A stretch of 8,206 nucleotides of DNA from the NCBI GenBank assembly GCA_003507475.1, contig DNVQ01000025.1, positions 6,283 through 14,488 on the forward strand. The letters are read 5' to 3'. Shown piece by piece: positions 6,503 through 8,206 of this stretch. The stretch's first letter is position 1; each line of letters begins with the position of its first letter. A model generated the notes under the pieces. The model saw nothing but the letters and a program-made list of their open reading frames with translations, was not told the DNA's origin and did not search any database. The stretch is from Candidatus Moraniibacteriota bacterium. GTDB taxonomy: Bacteria; Patescibacteriota; Minisyncoccia; Moranbacterales; UBA9337. The translations under genes and the position numbers were made by a program.

Positions 6503-7249
6503 TTATTTAGTCACTCTCCATAGCTCATTAAATATTTCCCTTTGTGCATTAGTAATAAGATTATCTTCAATAACAAATGCGGTAGGCTTATTATTATAAG
6601 AAATAAACGCGGTAAAATTTCCAAATATCAAAATATCCGTTTGATGATTAAAAGTTTTATTGAGAATCTTGACCTGATGTAATTTATTTTTTTGAGAATT
6701 CTTTTTATAAACAAGAGCATTTTGCGTATCAACAATCAGCTCTCTGACATATATTTTTTTCTCTTTAACTATCTCAAAAAAACCAAGTCCAAATTTATGA
6801 AAAAATTTATCGACTCTGTCGATATTAGCCACTGCCTCTATGGAAGAATTGCCAATAATTTCATGATACAATTTTTCAATAGCTGGCAAATTATCATAGA
6901 AACGCAACTTAGGATACTCGGCTAAAGAATTTTTTTGTAATTGCTCAAGTTCTGGCAAAGCAAATTCTGCCTCAGAAATCAATTGAGAAATTCGATCTTC
7001 TTCTATTTTTAAAGAATCAACAATTTTCCTGACTGGCTCAGCCTTGAAATAAGTAGTGTTAGTATCTTCAGTATACAATGACACCAAACCCCTCTCTCTT
7101 AATCCTTCCAAATGGTAATAAATATTAGCCCTTTCAATCCCCGCATTTCTAGCTAAAAAACTGGCCTTTTGCGGACCCATTTCTAAAAGGGTAACAAATA
7201 TTTTGATTTCTTTTTTAGACAATCCTATTTTTTTAAATATTTCTTCCAT
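6503..7249 (-). CDS. TrmB-like winged-helix transcriptional regulator
   Basis: A 248-residue DNA-binding protein. The N-terminal 70 residues form a winged helix-turn-helix: LSKKEIKIFVTLLEMG (10-25), then the helix pair KASFLARNAGIERANIYYHLEGL (28-50) with the recognition helix near 38-50, then RGLV and a wing ending in TTYFKAEP (65-72). Residues about 74-107 are a likely coiled-coil linker. The C-terminal domain (114-248) has the pattern of TrmB-type sensor domains: VRELIVDTQNALVYKK (168-183), TDILIFGNFTAFIS (204-217), TAFVIEDN (223-230), and a closing REIFNELWRV. TrmB proteins of archaea bind sugars, but the ligand of these bacterial relatives is generally unknown. The ATG at 7249 starts the conserved domain; there is no Shine-Dalgarno sequence. 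It is divergent from the 4-TM gene across a short region rich in inverted repeats, so autoregulation and control of that gene are likely. Confidence 0.85.
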   Translation of the reverse strand: MEEIFKKIGLSKKEIKIFVTLLEMGPQKASFLARNAGIERANIYYHLEGLRERGLVSLYTEDTNTTYFKAEPVRKIVDSLKIEEDRISQLISEAEFALPELEQLQKNSLAEYPKLRFYDNLPAIEKLYHEIIGNSSIEAVANIDRVDKFFHKFGLGFFEIVKEKKIYVRELIVDTQNALVYKKNSQKNKLHQVKILNKTFNHQTDILIFGNFTAFISYNNKPTAFVIEDNLITNAQREIFNELWRVTK

Positions 7250-7274
7250 AGTGTTTAATAAAAATTGATTAAAT

Positions 7275-7330
7275 AATCCTATAAATCCTATATTTATAGC
7301 ATATTTCCAAATATTTGTAAAGTAACTTTA
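7275..7330. promoter_or_regulatory. Cluster of operator-like repeats between the TrmB-like and 4-TM genes
   Basis: Three symmetric elements are packed in this stretch: CTATAAA (7279-7285) with TTTATAG (7293-7299) around 7 bases; the perfect palindrome CAAATATTTG (7308-7317); and TAAAGT-A-ACTTTA (7318-7330). In addition AATCCTATA is tandemly duplicated at 7275-7283 and 7284-7292. Their place in a divergent promoter region next to a winged-helix regulator makes them candidate binding sites. Base composition is very AT-rich, so one or more may be chance. Confidence 0.45.
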
Positions 7331-7354
7331 AACACATTTTATTATTATTTTATT

Positions 7355-7363
7355 TATGATAAT
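7355..7363 (+). promoter_or_regulatory. Candidate -10 region for the 4-TM gene
   Basis: TATGATAAT contains two overlapping -10-like hexamers, TATGAT (7355-7360) and GATAAT (7358-7363), each one base from TATAAT. No convincing -35 is at the right distance. Transcription would begin near 7370, giving a leader of about 70 bases before the ATG at 7440 and placing the operator-like cluster just upstream. Confidence 0.4.
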
Positions 7364-7428
7364 CTAAACTTCCCTACTAAGAATGATCTTTTCAAAATTA
7401 ACCGCCAATTATGGCAAAATAAAAAAAC

Positions 7429-7432
7429 GGAG
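7429..7432 (+). promoter_or_regulatory. Shine-Dalgarno sequence deciding the start at 7440
   Basis: GGAG ends 7 bases before the ATG at 7440, a textbook spacing. It is the only clear Shine-Dalgarno sequence in the window and is the main reason to prefer 7440 over the upstream in-frame ATG at 7383, which has none. Confidence 0.75.
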
Positions 7433-7439
7433 CAATGAC

Positions 7440-8078
7440 ATGGAAACTTCGATTATGAAGAAATTTGCGGCAGAACCATTTAATCTTTTCAATAGAAAAG
7501 CTCTGAATGAAGCAGAAAACAATGTTTTAGATGGTGGTATCAGAAAGCATACTCGGATATTGAAATTACTGGCGTGTTTCCTTCCTGGACAACTGCTATT
7601 TCCGCTAATCACAGATAGCGTCCTAGGATTGTTAACAGCAACATCGTTTATAACTCTCCTGCTGGGTGGCGCATGGTATGCCATATCTTTCCAAAATGTT
7701 TCCTCTGCTCAACTGGATGCCGGAGTAGCGGACTATATTACAGAAAAAATGTTTGGAGCATTTGTGCTTTGCTTGTCCACACTAGCAATCCTTACCGCCG
7801 CCTCAATGATAGTTGGAGTATTTCCAGAATCATTAACTTTCAAGATCAACTGGTCACTAAAGGTTCTGATACTCTTCTATAACTTGGCATGGTTTTTTAT
7901 TGTCGTTAAAAACGTATACCAATCATCTGTAGCATATGATGCTGCAGATAGTCTGCTCGGTGATGGATTTCCAACTCTGATGCGAGGAGCAAAAGCCAAT
8001 GCGGAAAATGAATCACTGTCGAAGCTGATATCGATGTTGATTGAGGAAGTTAGATCTTCTAAGCCGCTACAAGAATGA
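7440..8078 (+). CDS. Four-TM membrane protein of unknown function
   Basis: I do not recognise this 212-residue protein. The first 38 residues are soluble and mixed-charge (METSIMKKFAAEPFNLFNRK). Hydrophobic segments follow at about 40-58, 61-83, 104-127 and 138-158, then a soluble tail of about 50 residues with a short amphipathic, acidic helix (SLSKLISMLIEEV, 192-204). The loop between the second and third segments (about 84-103) carries QLDAGVADYITEK. No catalytic or metal-binding motif is evident. The ATG at 7440 has a good Shine-Dalgarno sequence; an upstream ATG at 7383 would add 19 unsupported residues. By hand count its DNA is richer in GC (27/60 at 7561-7620, 28/60 at 7621-7680) than the TrmB-like gene (16/60 at 6541-6600), which may point to different ancestry or expression. 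It is divergent from the regulator, a probable controller, and is followed by a strong terminator, so it is transcribed alone. Confidence 0.75.
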   Translation: METSIMKKFAAEPFNLFNRKALNEAENNVLDGGIRKHTRILKLLACFLPGQLLFPLITDSVLGLLTATSFITLLLGGAWYAISFQNVSSAQLDAGVADYITEKMFGAFVLCLSTLAILTAASMIVGVFPESLTFKINWSLKVLILFYNLAWFFIVVKNVYQSSVAYDAADSLLGDGFPTLMRGAKANAENESLSKLISMLIEEVRSSKPLQE

Positions 8079-8100
8079 AAAACATTCACAAGCCTTATTT

Positions 8101-8141
8101 AACCCCGCGTGAACAAAATTATGTTCCCGGGGTTGTTTTTT
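8101..8141 (+). terminator. Rho-independent terminator of the 4-TM gene
   Basis: AACCCCG (8101-8107) pairs perfectly with CGGGGTT (8128-8134). Inside, after a small asymmetric internal loop, GAAC (8111-8114) pairs with GTTC (8123-8126) around an 8-base loop. A run of six T follows at 8136-8141. The structure lies 23 bases after the stop codon and is the strongest terminator in the window. Confidence 0.9.
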
Positions 8142-8172
8142 ATAAATACAATTAGAGAGCAATTTTGAGGTG

Positions 8173-8198
8173 CAGACGAGGCATTACCTCATCTCTCC
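8173..8198 (+). repeat. Imperfect 26-base direct repeat, copy 2, in the window's right-edge intergenic DNA
   Basis: This is the second copy of the repeat at 6425-6450, sharing the perfect CAGACGAGGCA core and the ATCTCT block at the same spacing. Around it two alternative hairpins compete for the same bases: GAGGT (8167-8171) with ACCTC (8186-8190), or GACGAGG (8175-8181) with CCTCATC (8187-8193, one mismatch). No gene start is visible between the terminator and the window end at 8206. Confidence 0.45.
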
Positions 8199-8206
8199 CA
8201 TTGACC

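Noticed and set aside
7383..7439. Longer start of the 4-TM gene (ATG at 7383)
   Set aside because: No Shine-Dalgarno sequence precedes it, and it lies only about 20 bases from the candidate -10; the GGAG before 7440 is far better.
7673..8089. Alternative open frames on both strands across the 4-TM gene
   Set aside because: They are shadows with Cys/Ser-rich, low-complexity translations and no starts with ribosome-binding sites; the main frame has a coherent membrane pattern and terminator.
1..8206. Recoded TGA (genetic code 25)
   Set aside because: TGA is used as the natural stop at 8076-8078 and no conserved position is read as TGA in any of the called genes.
1..8206. CRISPR array, tRNA, rRNA or transposase
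   Set aside because: No regularly spaced repeats, cloverleaf-like segments, rRNA signatures or transposase motifs were seen on either strand.

Overview
The window is an AT-rich bacterial segment. It most resembles a Patescibacteria (CPR, Parcubacteria-like) genome, but this is an inference from style: short intergenic gaps, almost no Shine-Dalgarno sequences, a TrmB-type regulator, a DUF2079 membrane protein and many sugar-nucleotide genes. No marker gene fixes the taxon. TGA ends the last gene and is never read through in the genes called here, so the recoded TGA of Gracilibacteria/Absconditabacteria is not supported.

Layout. Positions 1-3493 are a minus-strand block transcribed towards the left edge: a DUF2079 membrane protein, then rfbB (dTDP-glucose 4,6-dehydratase), then rfbD (dTDP-4-dehydrorhamnose reductase, cut by the window start). 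A 125-base divergent intergenic region (3494-3618) separates it from a plus-strand pair: a polytopic membrane protein resembling the eukaryotic ALG10 (GT59) glucosyltransferase, and galE. A weak AT-rich terminator, two inverted repeats and a probable fragment of a family 2 glycosyltransferase follow (5987-6502). The right end has a TrmB-like regulator (minus) divergent from a 4-TM protein of unknown function (plus), whose gene has higher GC and the only good ribosome-binding site. A strong rho-independent terminator closes that gene.

How the genes fit together. RfbB and RfbD are two of the four enzymes making dTDP-L-rhamnose, and GalE interconverts UDP-glucose and UDP-galactose (possibly the N-acetyl forms). 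The ALG10-like protein and possibly the DUF2079 protein look like GT-C-type membrane enzymes that could use lipid-linked sugars on the outer face of the membrane. Together this reads as part of a cell-surface glycan locus. The TrmB-like/4-TM pair looks like a separate small module, possibly inserted: imperfect 26-base direct repeats lie at 6425-6450 and 8173-8198 on either side of it.

The most notable observations are the bacterial ALG10-like protein, a Cys-x3-Cys-x2-Cys-x2-His insertion in RfbD, and the repeat-flanked regulator/4-TM module. No rRNA, tRNA, CRISPR array or transposase was seen.
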